Source: Bolinopsis microptera | Lineage: Eukaryota; Ctenophora; Tentaculata; Lobata; Bolinopsidae | Length of the DNA stretch: 64,000 nt | Assembly (NCBI RefSeq): GCF_026151205.1 | Contig: NC_087073.1 | Location: 19,542,658 to 19,606,657, forward strand | Reading direction: 5' to 3' | Shown here: piece by piece, positions 23,101 to 32,033 of the stretch | How the letters are laid out: the number at the start of each line of letters is the position of its first letter | Position numbering within the stretch: position 1 is the first letter of the stretch | Program-made: the position numbers and the translations under genes | The notes under the pieces: model-generated | The model's database searches: none | What the model was told of the DNA's origin: nothing | The model's input: only the letters and a program-made list of their open reading frames with translations

Positions 23101-23116
23101 AATAGTTCATTTTCAT
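10843..23116 (-). CDS. Copy A: GCC2/GCC3-repeat, sushi-like membrane protein
   Basis: Nearly complete minus-strand gene of at least 14 exons. Order of the product: signal peptide (22996-23116), unknown beta-rich domain (21886-22346), four pairs of cysteine-rich repeats (48 + 32 codons each, 18535 down to 13481), a sushi/CCP-like domain (13017-13211), a half repeat (11680-11761), a membrane-proximal exon (11380-11466) and a C-terminal exon with a 19-residue hydrophobic helix (AIAWIFYIGFVTLVASF) and a Gly/Asn-rich cytoplasmic tail. The repeats match the GCC2/GCC3 ephrin-receptor-like cysteine pattern found in animal extracellular proteins. Phases agree from the beta-rich domain through to the 11380 exon; the first junction and the last junction do not match and imply small unseen exons. 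Three transposons sit in introns. Likely a type I cell-surface protein; ligand and role unknown. Confidence 0.75.
11380..11466 (-). CDS. Copy A exon: membrane-proximal segment
   Basis: 29 codons, phase 2-2, reads PLVLYKTNMRQGGQKTGS then a small-residue hydrophobic run MVAIAASVL. Acceptor ccttcag, donor gtaaga. Same exon at 25118-25204. Confidence 0.65.
11680..11761 (-). CDS. Copy A exon: half cysteine repeat
   Basis: Phase 1-2 exon reading PCSAGTNRSTEKTKCESF, then VDHFMSYEQ. Joins in frame after the sushi-like exon (NTD-PCSAG). Donor gtaagt. Same exon at 25424-25505. Confidence 0.7.
11762..13016. other. Intron of copy A
   Basis: AT-rich intron, no supportable exon found. Part of it (to about 12000) is duplicated at 25506-25690. 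Confidence 0.5.
13017..13211 (-). CDS. Copy A exon: sushi/CCP-like domain
   Basis: 65 codons, phase 1-1. Four cysteines at sushi-like spacing in SCTGLKAEWRT, GTVVEVYC, STEVTCTSG and FNEPECI. The PGTVVEVYC and TEVTC strands are characteristic of CCP modules. Joins in frame on both sides. Confidence 0.72.
13481..13576 (-). CDS. Copy A exon: short cysteine repeat a4
   Basis: 32 codons, phase 1-1. Carries GWKPNSDKTGC where other copies have GLTPNSDKTAC. Confidence 0.8.
13909..14052 (-). CDS. Copy A exon: cysteine repeat b4
   Basis: 48 codons, phase 1-1, CEECPDNT and CTTCELG motifs as in the other type b exons. Confidence 0.82.
14211..14306 (-). CDS. Copy A exon: short cysteine repeat a3
   Basis: 32 codons, phase 1-1, GWKPNSDTTAC variant. 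Confidence 0.8.
14384..15733. mobile_element. 1350-bp foldback transposon, TTAA target
   Basis: Almost the whole element is one inverted repeat: the left half (from ggggggcatacaccaaaa minus one g) is the reverse complement of the right half (…ttggtgtatgccccc), with the centre near 15065 (cacattttctccc on both sides). It is flanked by TTAA (14380-14383 and 15734-15737). Paralogous introns carry the uninterrupted site gtacttaagtac (for example 16460), so the insertion and its TTAA duplication are directly demonstrated. No ORF. TTAA duplication and terminal inverted repeats fit a non-autonomous piggyBac-like or other TTAA-specific family; superfamily not proven. Confidence 0.9.
15999..16142 (-). 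CDS. Copy A exon: cysteine repeat b3
   Basis: 48 codons, phase 1-1; GHERNSGRTKC ending, slightly different intron (cttgttacc) shared with 5247-5390. Confidence 0.82.
16301..16396 (-). CDS. Copy A exon: short cysteine repeat a2
   Basis: 32 codons, phase 1-1, TYRNDAMTSCETC core, GLTPNSDKTAC ending. Confidence 0.82.
16729..16872 (-). CDS. Copy A exon: cysteine repeat b2
   Basis: 48 codons, phase 1-1; one base change gives CKTCELG in place of CTTCELG. Confidence 0.8.
17035..17130 (-). CDS. Copy A exon: short cysteine repeat a1
   Basis: 32 codons, phase 1-1, PCGEGTYRNDAMTSCETC. Confidence 0.82.
17425..18478 (-). mobile_element. Deleted MULE (Mutator-like) with FLYWCH remnant
   Basis: Insertion in a copy A intron with an 8-bp target duplication gcccattt (17417-17424 and 18479-18486). 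Terminal inverted repeats start ggttcacgtactgtagtgcg on the left and, read inward, ggtaatcgtactgtagtgcg on the right. They consist of iterated words of the type cgtactgtagtgcgacacgt in both orientations (17425-17620 and 18350-18478). The 8-bp duplication, iterated termini and the enclosed transposase piece all point to Mutator-like elements. Only about 0.4 kb of coding sequence remains, so it is non-autonomous. Confidence 0.85.
17633..18051 (-). pseudogene. FLYWCH-MULE transposase remnant
   Basis: The minus strand starts MSSSIIFISGRTTGSRNLIH and continues HDGYRYCLDKKRDDKTYWRC, the GY...TYWRC signature of a FLYWCH zinc finger (final Cys/His ligands lost). After a frame change near 17890 it continues DELLAFGVDPQSVMSDCERA and KGCFFHHKQAFWRKMQ, the SDxExA and GCFFHxxQAxWRK blocks of the MULE transposase core. 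The region between finger and core in full-length transposases is missing. Product not functional. Confidence 0.75.
18535..18678 (-). CDS. Copy A exon: cysteine repeat b1
   Basis: First cysteine-rich exon of copy A, 48 codons, phase 1-1; joins AQP-EPCPAG to the upstream domain exon. Confidence 0.82.
18679..19737. other. Intron of copy A
   Basis: Near-identical to 6874-7930 of copy B; no gene. Ends at the left target duplication of the Penelope element. Confidence 0.6.
19783..19844 (-). ncRNA. Hammerhead-like motif, left arm
   Basis: Read on the minus strand: gatgat (distal stem I), ctgttga, ggc-ggtaa-gcc (stem II), gaaa, ctagtc, then atcatc closing stem I. Order and spacing match a type I hammerhead as known in Penelope elements, with stem III reduced to a self-complementary actagt. 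The core has U where the consensus CUGANGA has A6 and an extra U before stem II, so activity is doubtful. Confidence 0.4.
20137..20814 (-). pseudogene. Penelope GIY-YIG endonuclease, 5' truncated
   Basis: 226 codons without a stop, from MPNSEHCNLILSTQYC to the stop at 20137. Contains the linker CNRPRCLTCKLTSG with the Cys knuckle, then NVIYVAQCKLCDSGFYFGQT, the GIY-YIG signature as altered in Penelope, followed by LSTRMNSHR and the C-terminal conserved FEDIYIEKFKARI. The reverse transcriptase that should precede is absent. The open frame upstream of 20814 is the complement of the other arm and is not protein-coding. Confidence 0.82.
20809..20850. repeat. Central hairpin of the Penelope palindrome
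   Basis: ttggcatagactcattg pairs with caatgagtctatgccaa around an 8-10 base loop, exactly at the junction where the second arm starts. Confidence 0.7.
20845..21243 (+). pseudogene. Penelope GIY-YIG endonuclease, inverted arm
   Basis: From SGTANGTLTVNK to the stop this + strand frame is residue-for-residue the same as the minus-strand copy. It begins inside the domain at the actagt junction, so it is a fragment of 133 codons. Confidence 0.82.
21536..21597 (+). ncRNA. Hammerhead-like motif, right arm
   Basis: Mirror copy of the fold at 19783-19844. Here the conserved GAAA has become AAAA, a change expected to abolish cleavage. Confidence 0.35.
21886..22346 (-). CDS. Copy A exon: beta-rich extracellular domain
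   Basis: 153 codons, same borders as 8057-8517. The paralogues differ at a few residues (for example GSHDNA against GSGDNA; DLHFSPTLNY against DLNFSTTLNY), showing recent duplication with both frames still open. Four cysteines; no named family recognised. Confidence 0.75.
22996..23116 (-). CDS. Copy A exon: signal peptide
   Basis: MKMNYWVSEEFT then MVSTKDILTILILTVF; hydrophobic core of about 13 residues, AAA-DEN cleavage zone, gtatgt donor. Phase 1 end does not fit the phase 2 start of the next recognised exon. Confidence 0.7.
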
Positions 23117-23262
23117 CTTGTCAACACACGCCTACTTCGGACTCGATTGTGCATGTGTGAAACTTTGGAAAGCTAGAGAATTGAACGCAAAGGCAAACGG
23201 TTGAACGTAGTTTTGGTGACCTTGGAAGCTTGTAGAGAGTTCGCTCTTACTCTCATGGCTAA

Positions 23263-23347
23263 TGCTACAGAAAATGGTCCACAATACCATTAGGCCTAGA
23301 CAGTGTCTAGGCCTAATGGTAATGTAGACCATTTTCTGTCTCGTAGC
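23263..23347. repeat. 85-bp near-perfect hairpin (copy)
   Basis: Paralogue of the hairpin at 9564-9648, with slightly better pairing in the middle (taccatta / taatggta). Confidence 0.7.
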
Positions 23348-24563
23348 AATCCACCAATCGCAATCTTGAGTCTTCCCTCTCTGAGAGCCCTTGGTGGTGG
23401 GACAGCTTTTTATAAAGTTGCCACGATCATAGGCCAATGATCGAATAACTTGTACGCATACAGCAAGTTCTTAAAGTGCTAATGCTCTAATGCTATTCAA
23501 AGAGGTTGCTAGTATAATACAGATCATAGTTTTAAGCATCTATTTCAAGGAAACGGTGTGCCCACAAGAGCTCTCAGCTTATATTAGGACAACAATATGG
23601 GAGAAAACATTTCATGACTATTCAGATGACAGAACATTAGCGCTTTAGCACCGCCACCAGATTGACTTTTAAAGTTAATCCCTCTCAACAGAAAAAAAGA
23701 TCGTTGCGAAAGAATGATTAGCCTGAGGTCATCTGGTAAGATCTCAATTATTTGCAATTTTACATAATTCAAACATTTATTTAGATAATAGTTAAAATAT
23801 GTAGTGACATTAAAATCAATAAATTTGACGTCTAAAATAGTGAACAAATATTACTCAAATTTATTTTTATTTATGCAAAACTAAAAATCAATTAAGTGAA
23901 ATAAAAAAAATGCCTCAATATGTGATTTGTTAACCGTTCAACGTAAACTAGTCAACCTAAAATTAAATCATATCTTAGTTCGCGAAAACGTCGCAATTAT
24001 ACAGGTCATGTTGAAAAGTAACTCTAAAAAACCATTCCATCACACATCAGCGGACCTCTGTTGCAACAAAAGCCACCCATGTTAGCATAAGCAAAATTTG
24101 CCAAGTTTTCGTGTGTAAACATAGTTATCTAAACAACTTAACTACTTAACTTAAACTACTTAACTAAACATATTACGTCTGTAAACTTAAACAAAGTCTG
24201 ATATCTAAACAGCTTTAGAGGGTCTGGTATTGAGGAGTTTGTTGGAGCAGGTAGGACGTAAGTTAGAGGGGGTGGAGGAAGGACTGGCGTGGGCGACAGA
24301 GTTATAGGAATCGTAGGTCTCGGACTCTCGCTTCTTGACTCACTCAAGTGCTGCTACTTTGATTAACTCGTGAATTCTTGAGCATCAGATTTTAACAACT
24401 CTTTGTTTATACAGTTCTCACGGTTCCACGTTACTAACTTTATAAGTTTGATCAGTCGCTTGATTTTAACCGCGGCGTTAATATTGTGTCCATAGCTAGG
24501 TTACAATCTTAATAACCACCACGACCAGTCTCTAGAGACCTGACTTTAAAGAAGACGATCTAT
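23348..24563. other. Spacer between copy A and copy 0
   Basis: Duplicate of 9649-10842. It should contain the copy A promoter; no element can be named. Confidence 0.5.
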
Positions 24564-24868
24564 TTAAACTTGATGAGCAGCAGAGTTGCCGTTCTCAATA
24601 ACCAGACCGTTGACATGATGACCGTTTGTGGCTCCGTTGCCATTAGCAACTGGCTCTTGTGGCACAATAGTACTAGTAGTCAGTCCCTGTTTCATGCGAA
24701 CCGTCTCCAGCTGTATAGCTACACTTGGGTAGACTAGCAGGGTTGCGAAGAAGTCCTCTAGAGGGTTCCCGTTTATATCGTACTCAGCTCGAACTGAGGA
24801 TCTGAAGCTAGCCACCAGGGTCACAAACCCGATGTAGAATATCCAGGCAATGGCGTAGGAACCGGGCA
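24564..24868 (-). CDS. Copy 0 last exon: membrane helix and tail
   Basis: As 10843-11123 but with RMKQGLTTST in place of HKKQGLTT and seven additional C-terminal residues. Confidence 0.6.
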
Positions 24869-25117
24869 CTTCAATCTCTACTATGTGTAGAGTTATCTAG
24901 CTCAACCTGAGGGAGTGTTCGGGTGGTGATGTGTGATCAGAAACCATTGCACCTCATTGCAACCAATGTTAAATAAGTAAAAATCATTTTATGTTGTAAA
25001 AAATAATGATACAACTTATAACTTTTAGGAACTAAAGATACTTATAATGCTATCTTAATGTGGATAAAACTTATAAATTAAAAGTTTTAGGAATTAGAGA
25101 TACTAATGCTTCTTACC

Positions 25118-25204
25118 ACAGAAAGGAGGCAGCAATAGCAACCATTGTTGAACCCGTCTTCTGACCTCCCTGCCTCATGTTTGTCTTGTAGAGAACAAGT
25201 GGTC
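25118..25204 (-). CDS. Copy 0 exon: membrane-proximal segment
   Basis: 29 codons, phase 2-2, borders as at 11380-11466. Confidence 0.6.
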
Positions 25205-25423
25205 TGAAGGATTATTGGTTAATAGACACCCAGACACGAAGTTATAAATGTGTTCGCTGCTTTTAACATATTAACACAGGACGTAATAAATGTTACTGAG
25301 AGACTCTGGCAGCGGTCCATTCTAACCATGATTCATGATTATGGGTTAATTTGGTCAAATTTATTGAACAATTTTTTTGAAAGATTTCGACGAAAAGAGT
25401 AATCCTCCGCTTCTTGTACTTAC

Positions 25424-25505
25424 TGCTCACAGCTCATAAAATGGTCAATAAAGGATTCACATTTTTTCTTTTTAGTTGAACGGTTCGTTCCCGCTGAGCA
25501 AGGGT
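25424..25505 (-). CDS. Copy 0 exon: half cysteine repeat
   Basis: Phase 1-2, ends FIDHFMSCEQ before gtaagt; acceptor gtttcag. Confidence 0.6.
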
Positions 25506-25509
25506 CTGA

Positions 25510-26669
25510 AACAAAGTGTTATAATATGATATAATAGCAATACATTTGCTTTGAATAGATTTTGAATTAATTTAATGTTAAATACATATTTATAAATAAT
25601 ATGTATTTAAAGTTTATTTGGGTTAGAAACGACATCTGGGTCCCTACCCTCGCACAAGATTATTCTTGTTGTGTTCCACAACTAACATTGATGCCGTGAA
25701 GTTCGTTTTCTGTAATCTGTATTCTGAAATGGTGATTTGATTGCCGAGTGACACATTATTTCTGGTATTGTACATGTAATGTTCAAAATAAAATTTGGTC
25801 ACAGTCAAATTGAAAATAAGTTAGATAATAGCAATGGGTACGTTAATTTATCGTGCATTGCTGGGAAGGCTGTTAATTTAGGATAGATTTATTGTGGCAC
25901 TTATATCAGTTTGCTCTTTTGCAGTTGTTCTCACATTGCTAAGTAAAAGTTTTACAACTTAAAAGCAAATTTAAAATTATTCTACACAGCCCACCTGTAT
26001 AACATCAACCCAGGAAGTTAAGTTATTAAAGGCAAAGCAGCGTGTACGAAACCATAATATCAAAACTTCCTTTTCTCTAGATCTCTAACAAAGTGTTATA
26101 ATATGATATAATAGCAATACATTTGCTTTGAATAGATTTTGAATTAATTTAATGTTAAATACATATTTATAAATAATATGTATTTAAAGTTTATTTGGGT
26201 TAGAAACGACATCTGGGTCCCTACCCTCGCATAAGATTATTCTTGTTGTGTTCCACAACTAACATTGATGCCGTGAAGTTCGTTTTCTGTAATCTGTATT
26301 CTGAAATGGTGATTTGATTGCCGAGTGACACATTATTTCTGGTATTGTACATGTAATGTTCAAAATAAAATTTGGTCACAGTCAAATTGAAAATAAGTTA
26401 GATAATAGCAATGGGTACGTTAATTTATCGTGCATTGCTGGGAAGGCTGTTAATTTAGGATAGATTTATTGTGGCACTTATATCAGTTTGCTCTTTTGCA
26501 GTTGTTCTCACACTGCTAAGTAAAAGTTTTACAACTTAAAAGCAAATTTAAAATTATTCTACACAGCCCACCTGTATAACATCAACCCAGGAAGTTAAAC
26601 TTAAGTTATTAAAGGCAAAGCAGCGTGTACGAAACCATAATATCAAAACTTCCTTTTCTCTAGATCTCT
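25510..26669. repeat. 577-bp tandem duplication
   Basis: 25510-26086 is repeated at 26087-26669 with a 6-bp insertion and very few substitutions. It starts with aacaaagtgttataatatga and ends ctctagatctct. Non-coding, upstream of the copy 0 exons. Confidence 0.85.
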
Positions 26670-26846
26670 TAAAATATTGTACTAAGAACTAAAACAAATT
26701 CAATTAGGAATTGAAAGCAGTCTTCATTACGAAATTTAATACACATGACTCACTCCATGCACGAACAAAATTAAAATAATAGACCGAATAGAAATTACAT
26801 CAAAGATCAATTAACAAGTATATTAATTGAGTGTATCATTAATTAA

Positions 26847-28869
26847 AGGACCAGTTAACTGAAAAAAAAAGTTATCCTCATATTTTGACAGATTGTGACA
26901 AATAGCAAACTAAGCAACGAGTCGAAATTCCTAAATCTCTAACTGCTCTCTAACGCGTGTAATTAGCGTTTGTATTATTTTGGCGATGACGTCATAAAGT
27001 CCCTTGCGCGCACTGAGTAGCTCGTGAGACTGTATTTTACAGGTAGAAAATGGACATAATACAATGTTTCTCCCCCAAATAACTCGAAAAGTAAGTATTT
27101 TAGGGTACATGTTGCTTCATAAGTTGTATATAAACATGGCCATTCTGCACAATTTGCACTCATTCAAAAATCTGTAGGGCCTTCATAGCCCAATTTACGA
27201 GATGCCCATATTTTAGCATGATTTCTGGAACCGAAAATCAGTTTTTCGCCAATAACTGAAAAAGTAAGCACTTTAAGGCATATGTTTGTTCGTAAGTCAT
27301 ATATTAATATGCTAATTGCGGTTCTTTTGCACCCTGTCTAAAGACTCTATCATGATCCTATCAAAAATGGGCTCAGCACCACGCCCAAAATGGTTTTTGG
27401 CAAATTTCTCGAAAAGTAAGGATTTTAGGCTATGTGTTGCTCAGTAACTCCTATATAAACATGCATATGCCGCTTGGTTTAAGCCTATTTAGAAGTCTCT
27501 ACGACCTTCAGAAGCAAGGGGTCGGTTACGTTGTTGGGTCAATATGGGCGTGGCCCTCCTGGGTTTTCTCCACGGTCAAAAAATGTCTCCAAACGAAAAT
27601 CGTTTATTCATACCTTCAGGAAGGTCTGTGCAAAGTTTCGTGAGTATTTGAACATTTGCAGGTTCATTTCCATAAATGTCCATAAATGACTGGACTACAC
27701 AACTTTAGAGTTAACTTTAGAGAAACTCTTAAGTCATTTATCTCAAATTAAGCTGTTAGTGTCCATGATCAACCTGTGGCGACAATGTTTAACGTGAAAT
27801 GTAAAAATCAGGAGTAATATAAAAAGTGTATTTTTAGATTAAAGTGCTAGCTCATAGTTTTAGAATTGTATAGATTAACGTTGGTCGTTTAGCCATCTAA
27901 CAATCGATCGTGCCGTAATATATGGCCAGAGAATAATAGGGTCTTGGAAATTCTATAGTTGTTCAGTGGGTCGATTGACTGAACACGTTTGCACTTGGTA
28001 TTTAAACTTACCAGTAGTTTATTTATGTTATGTACCGATGATAATGCAATTAGGATAACAACTAGGTAAGCCGTAAGTCTAATTCAAAACACACCGCACA
28101 CCGTACACACCAATCAGTATTACTATTTGGTAGACCGGGTATTTTGGCGGGAATTCTGTTCCAACGGCACTGTTCTGATAGAAGCTACTTCTACTAATAA
28201 TCCCAGAGGAACGGCCGTAAAGTAGCCAGACTTCTTGTCTCCTGTACTGGCTGACACATGTGGATTAAAGTTAGAAATTCCGCTATGATATAAATATAAT
28301 TGCTCTCGGAATTGAACAAACTCCTACTTATCTAGATCCTTTCTAAACTCGTTAGAGTTTCATGGACTGGGGAAAAATAATCGGTACAGTCTCCCTGCTT
28401 GTGTAATTAAGCAATGAAAACAATCCAAAATTATCACATTATATGACATAAGTTGTAATAGCAGAAACTTTCTAACCGTACATTCACCCGCCACTGTTCA
28501 AGAAATTATGTCACTGTTTAAAATCATGACGTGAGCACTGTACATACAATCAGCTATTCCTTTAGTTAGGATGATAGCCAAAACTATAAGGATTTTGGAG
28601 AACTAGGGTAATAGTCATAATTCTAAAATTTGAGTGAGTTACACGTGTTTTATTGACGATGATAAACATTTGCAATGTATTACGCTATGCAAGCGCGCAC
28701 TGAGGGACTTTATGACGTCACGACGCCACAGCTTATTATTGCAATAACACGCGTTACACGTACGCTAGAGAATTGGTTCTTTCGGCGATACGATTCTTTA
28801 CCAGTTTGTCACAGCTGATTTAAATCTTAGCCAAATTGGAGACTACAAATTTTTCAGTTAACTGGTCCT
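26847..28869. mobile_element. 2.0-kb TTAA transposon with inverted termini
   Basis: Flanked by TTAA (26843-26846 and 28870-28873). Termini aggaccagttaactgaaaaa and, inverted, ttttcagttaactggtcct. The inverted similarity extends inward to the words tgacgtcataaagtccct (left, about 26988) and agggactttatgacgtca (right, about 28701), so the terminal repeats are about 180 bp and diverged. Its left interior contains three degenerate copies of a module also present in the foldback element at 14384. No transposase seen. Confidence 0.75.
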
Positions 28870-28873
28870 TTAA

Positions 28874-29169
28874 GTCCTCCAAATCCAGAGCACTGGAAGA
28901 GAGAGCTGGGTTGAGTGATAAGTGAAGAAGTGAAGAAAGCTCATTATATTGATTACGTGCACATGTTACATGCTAATAGAATGAGTATACTAGTATAGAT
29001 ACACCTGTAGGTACTTCAAGTGGCTTTCCAGAGGCTGATGAAGAGGGTGATGGGCTTATATTACAGTATTTCGGTTGTAGTTGGAGCTAGGAGAGAAAGC
29101 ATAGAGGTTCACATGAGAAGTTATCCGTCTGCTGAGACTGCTGTTGGCACGGCAAGACACTGATATATT
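28874..29169. other. Intergenic, nothing recognised
   Basis: No feature supported. Confidence 0.5.
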
Positions 29170-29411
29170 TCACATTCCTTGCTGTTGGATGTTCTTCTCT
29201 TCAAAAAATCCGGTCACCATCCTCACGCACTCACTAGATGATTTAGTTGCTACAGGAACTGGCAGGCGATTATTAATCTTCGTTGCTGGCTCTATTTTCC
29301 TAAAGAGTGGAGGAATGGTAACAGGCTTCACTCCCTATTCCACCCACTGACCGGTCTCCTCAAACACATCTAGCTCATACCCCGGGTTCTTCTCAAACTT
29401 CTTTTTCTTTT
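29170..29411 (-). pseudogene. Degenerate coding piece downstream of KDZ-like gene
   Basis: After an actatag acceptor the minus strand reads EKKKKFEKNPGYELDVFEET, a TAG at 29335-29337, then KPVTIPPLFRKIEPATKI and a stop at 29170. Composition looks coding, but no family is recognised. It is collinear with the KDZ-like fragments upstream, so it may be the 3' end of the same dead gene. Confidence 0.35.
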
Positions 29412-29796
29412 CTATAGTAGACCTGTTTCTCGTAAGATATATGAATGTAACAGCAGGAATTTCATCCCCGACATGTTATATAATGAATATCTGTACCTAT
29501 TAAGCTCGTTCCTTGTGATTTTGCTCACAAATTGATGTGTTTATTCTATTCCGTAGCAGCTGTGCGCAAATATCCAACAGATGAAATATATCTAATGGAT
29601 TTTTAAAAGTCAACTCATGATATCTGTCAAATAAGATGTACTTATGGCTTACTGGGCGGCGCTCAGCCTGCACTGTCATTCCACCGAATCTCTATCTATG
29701 ATTATGGATATAAATATAAAAGCCTGAGGTCCCCAGGTAACTTGTGGCTTAACTTGGTTACAGGATGGTCTCTAGGGTTGGATTTCACAGTTTAAA

Positions 29797-30042
29797 CTTT
29801 GTGGTGCCACAGCTCATCGAAGCTTATGAGGCCGCCGGATTTGATGAATTGCGGGATCTCCGGTTTTGAAGAGTCTGCCAGCTTTCCTCCGTATGGTGGC
29901 AACATACCAGGGAACTGCTTCTCGGCATAGCGGGCCACTTGGGGAGCAAAGTCCACAACAGAAATTGACGGAATATGCTGCCATGATCTAAGGAACTGAA
30001 CGTAATCCGATGCCCCTTCATGCAGGTAGAGGACCTTAAACC
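29797..30042 (-). pseudogene. KDZ transposase-like fragment (HMGXB3-like)
   Basis: Minus-strand frame reading FKVLYLHEGASDYVQFLRSW, then HIPSISVVDFAPQVARYAEK, PYGGKLADSS and ISFDELWHHK. The pattern ASDYVxxLRS...PxIxxxDFAxxxA resembles the DxxA region of Kyakuja-Dileera-Zisupton-associated proteins such as the HMGXB3 relatives. The piece is short and separated from its upstream part by an inverted duplication and a LINE fragment. Confidence 0.45.
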
Positions 30043-30140
30043 CTACACATATTCATGTGGACACATAACTGTGAGAAGTCCACCACTCTTCCCAGCAATC
30101 TGTACAAACTTTTTAGTGAACGAATAGTGATCTGTGTTGT

Positions 30141-30537
30141 GTTCATGATCCTACCATGAATCAGGTTGAGACTGAGTTATCTGCCTCGGGGCTGCCCCTA
30201 CAATATCCACCAAGGGGTGATTCAACTGTAGAGCGTATGCTAAAACATGCGATGGAAAACAAACGCATTCCACTGAGTGTAATCCATTCGTGTGTAAGAC
30301 GGAATGTCAGTCAAGTCCCTGTCAAAACTTATTCCCTCCAAGAAAATCTGCACCCACTGTAACCAGGGCAGGTGGTTACAGAAGGAGGCAGTGACGACTG
30401 TTGACATACATGTTAAGTTCTGTTTCACCTGTCAGACTCCATATCGATACACCGATGTCTCGGAAGGGGTGTTCACTGTTCAACAACAACAACCATACAA
30501 TTGTAGACTGTCAGCTTCTGGAAACCATCTTCACCAG
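30141..30537 (+). repeat. Inverted repeat, left arm
   Basis: 397 bp that is the near-exact reverse complement of 31369-31764. Starts gttcatgatcctacc and ends accatcttcacca. Since the right arm is continuous with the minus-strand KDZ-like frame, the left arm is the displaced inverted copy. Confidence 0.85.
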
Positions 30538-31003
30538 ACTGGCATTGTTTGTTGCTACTGTGAAGTCAATACTTCTTTATGGTTCTGAAACGTGGACGTT
30601 GACAGAGCAATTGAAGAAACGCATTGATGGCTGCTACACTAGAATGCTAAGGATGGCACTAAATGTGGATTGGAAGCAGCGCAAAACCAACAAAGAAGTC
30701 TATGGCAACCTACCGAGAGCAACCATGAAGATCCAAGAGCGCAGGATGCGACTAGCAGGCCATATCAACCGGCACCCAGAACTAGTCGCAAACCGCTTGC
30801 TACTCTGGGAACCAACTCATGGGGTACGGAGTAGGGGGAGACCAGCCATGACTTATGTTGATAGCCCACGAGCTGACACGGGTCTCAACGACACTGGAGA
30901 AATGAGCGGACTTATGGCGGATAGAGTTCTATCCAGAGACAGCGCATCAATACTCGGACGCTGAAGCCGCCTTAAGTCAGTCAAGTCAGTAAGTCAGTTG
31001 AGT
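30538..31003 (+). mobile_element. LINE fragment inside the inverted repeat
   Basis: 3' end of a non-LTR element with a tail of iterated aagtcagt words (about 30972-31000). It begins exactly where the left inverted arm ends, in the loop between the arms. Confidence 0.75.
30545..30964 (+). pseudogene. LINE RT C-terminus
   Basis: Frame includes SILLYGSETWTLTEQLKKRI and DGCYTRMLRMALNVDWKQR, the same C-terminal block as the LINE at 3251-4233 but clearly diverged. Truncated far downstream of the catalytic FADD. Confidence 0.8.
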
Positions 31004-31764
31004 TCTATTATTCTCTCCACCCGTTGTCTCAGTGTCCCCTTCTTGTTTAATTTAAGCATGTCAATCATCCCGTATATGACGTTAGATCCGGGTTTCTGCT
31101 TGGTGATGTTCCACAAGTCATCAAATTGTATGGGGTAGACATCAGGTTTGCCGTCAGAGCCTTTATCTATTGCTTTCACATCAAAGAGGATGACAGGGGA
31201 ATGCCTCCCACACTCTCTACAGGACAGAAAGTCTAGAGGTGTCTCCTTCATGCCCATATAGATTAAAGAGGAGGAAGGCATCCCTTAGGGTGTTGGTGGT
31301 AAGGTGGGGGCTGTCAGACTCCATTCGGAAAGTATCGACTAGTGTCTCGGATATGGGGTGTCCAAAGGTGGTGAAGATGGTTTCCAGAAGCTGACAGTCT
31401 ACAATTGTATGGTTGTTGTTATTGAACAGTGAACACCCCTTCCGAGACATCGGTGTATCGATATGGAGTCTGACAGGTGAAACAGAACTTAACATGTATG
31501 TCAACAGTCGTCACTGCCTCCTTCTGTAACCACCTGCCCTGGTTACAGTGGGTGCAGATTTTCTTGGAGGGAATAAGTTTTGACAGGGACTTGACTGACA
31601 TTCCGTCTTACACACGAGTGGATTCCACTCAGTGGAATGAGTTTGTTTTCCATCGCATGTTTTAGCATACGCTCTACAGTTGAATCACCCCTTGGTGGAT
31701 ATTGTAGGGGCAGCCCCGAGGCAGATAACTCAGTCTCAACCTGATTCAGGGTAGGATCATGAAC
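30994..31764 (-). pseudogene. KDZ-associated Cys-cluster gene, frameshifted
   Basis: Minus-strand coding remnants in three frames. First a Pro/Ser-rich lead (SASGLPLQYPPRGDSTVERM), then IPSKKICTHCNQGRW and HVKFCFTCQTPYRY, a CxxC...CxxC cluster like the one preceding KDZ transposases, then NTLRDAFLLFNLYGHEGD, and finally SCRECGRHSPVILFDVKAID. At least two frameshifts (near 31510 and 31240) break it. The order matches HMGXB3-like proteins as I remember them. Clearly dead here. Confidence 0.5.
31369..31764 (-). repeat. Inverted repeat, right arm
   Basis: Partner of 30141-30537; the spacer between the arms is 831 bp. Confidence 0.85.
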
Positions 31765-32033
31765 AGTAGATGGATTCTTACTGTCGACATGTTTGCAAAA
31801 CCTCGGTAAAACTCGGCTTGGTAAAGTTTTAATTTGTATCGTACATTTTGAACGTTAAGATCAAAATGTACGATAAAATGTAATTCAAACATCAAGCATT
31901 TGTGAGATCAATTATAAACGTTGCATAGAAGATAAACTGAAGTTTCACCCGGGTAACAGCTGATTATCAAGCCTGGAAACAAGTTATTTAGATGGATTTG
32001 AGCATGACGAGTGACGACATATGTAACTCGAGA

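Larger units (their letters stand above)
24564..25505 (-). pseudogene. Copy 0: 3' end of a third family member
   Basis: Three exons matching the copy A 3' end: 25424-25505 (PCSAGTNRSTKKKKCESF), 25118-25204 (membrane-proximal) and 24564-24868 (membrane helix and tail). Borders are conserved and frames are open. No sushi-like, cysteine-repeat or signal exons follow upstream; the sequence turns into a 577-bp tandem duplication and then a TTAA element. It is probably the stump of a truncated gene. The tail ends ENGNSAAHQV, longer than in copy A. Confidence 0.65.
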
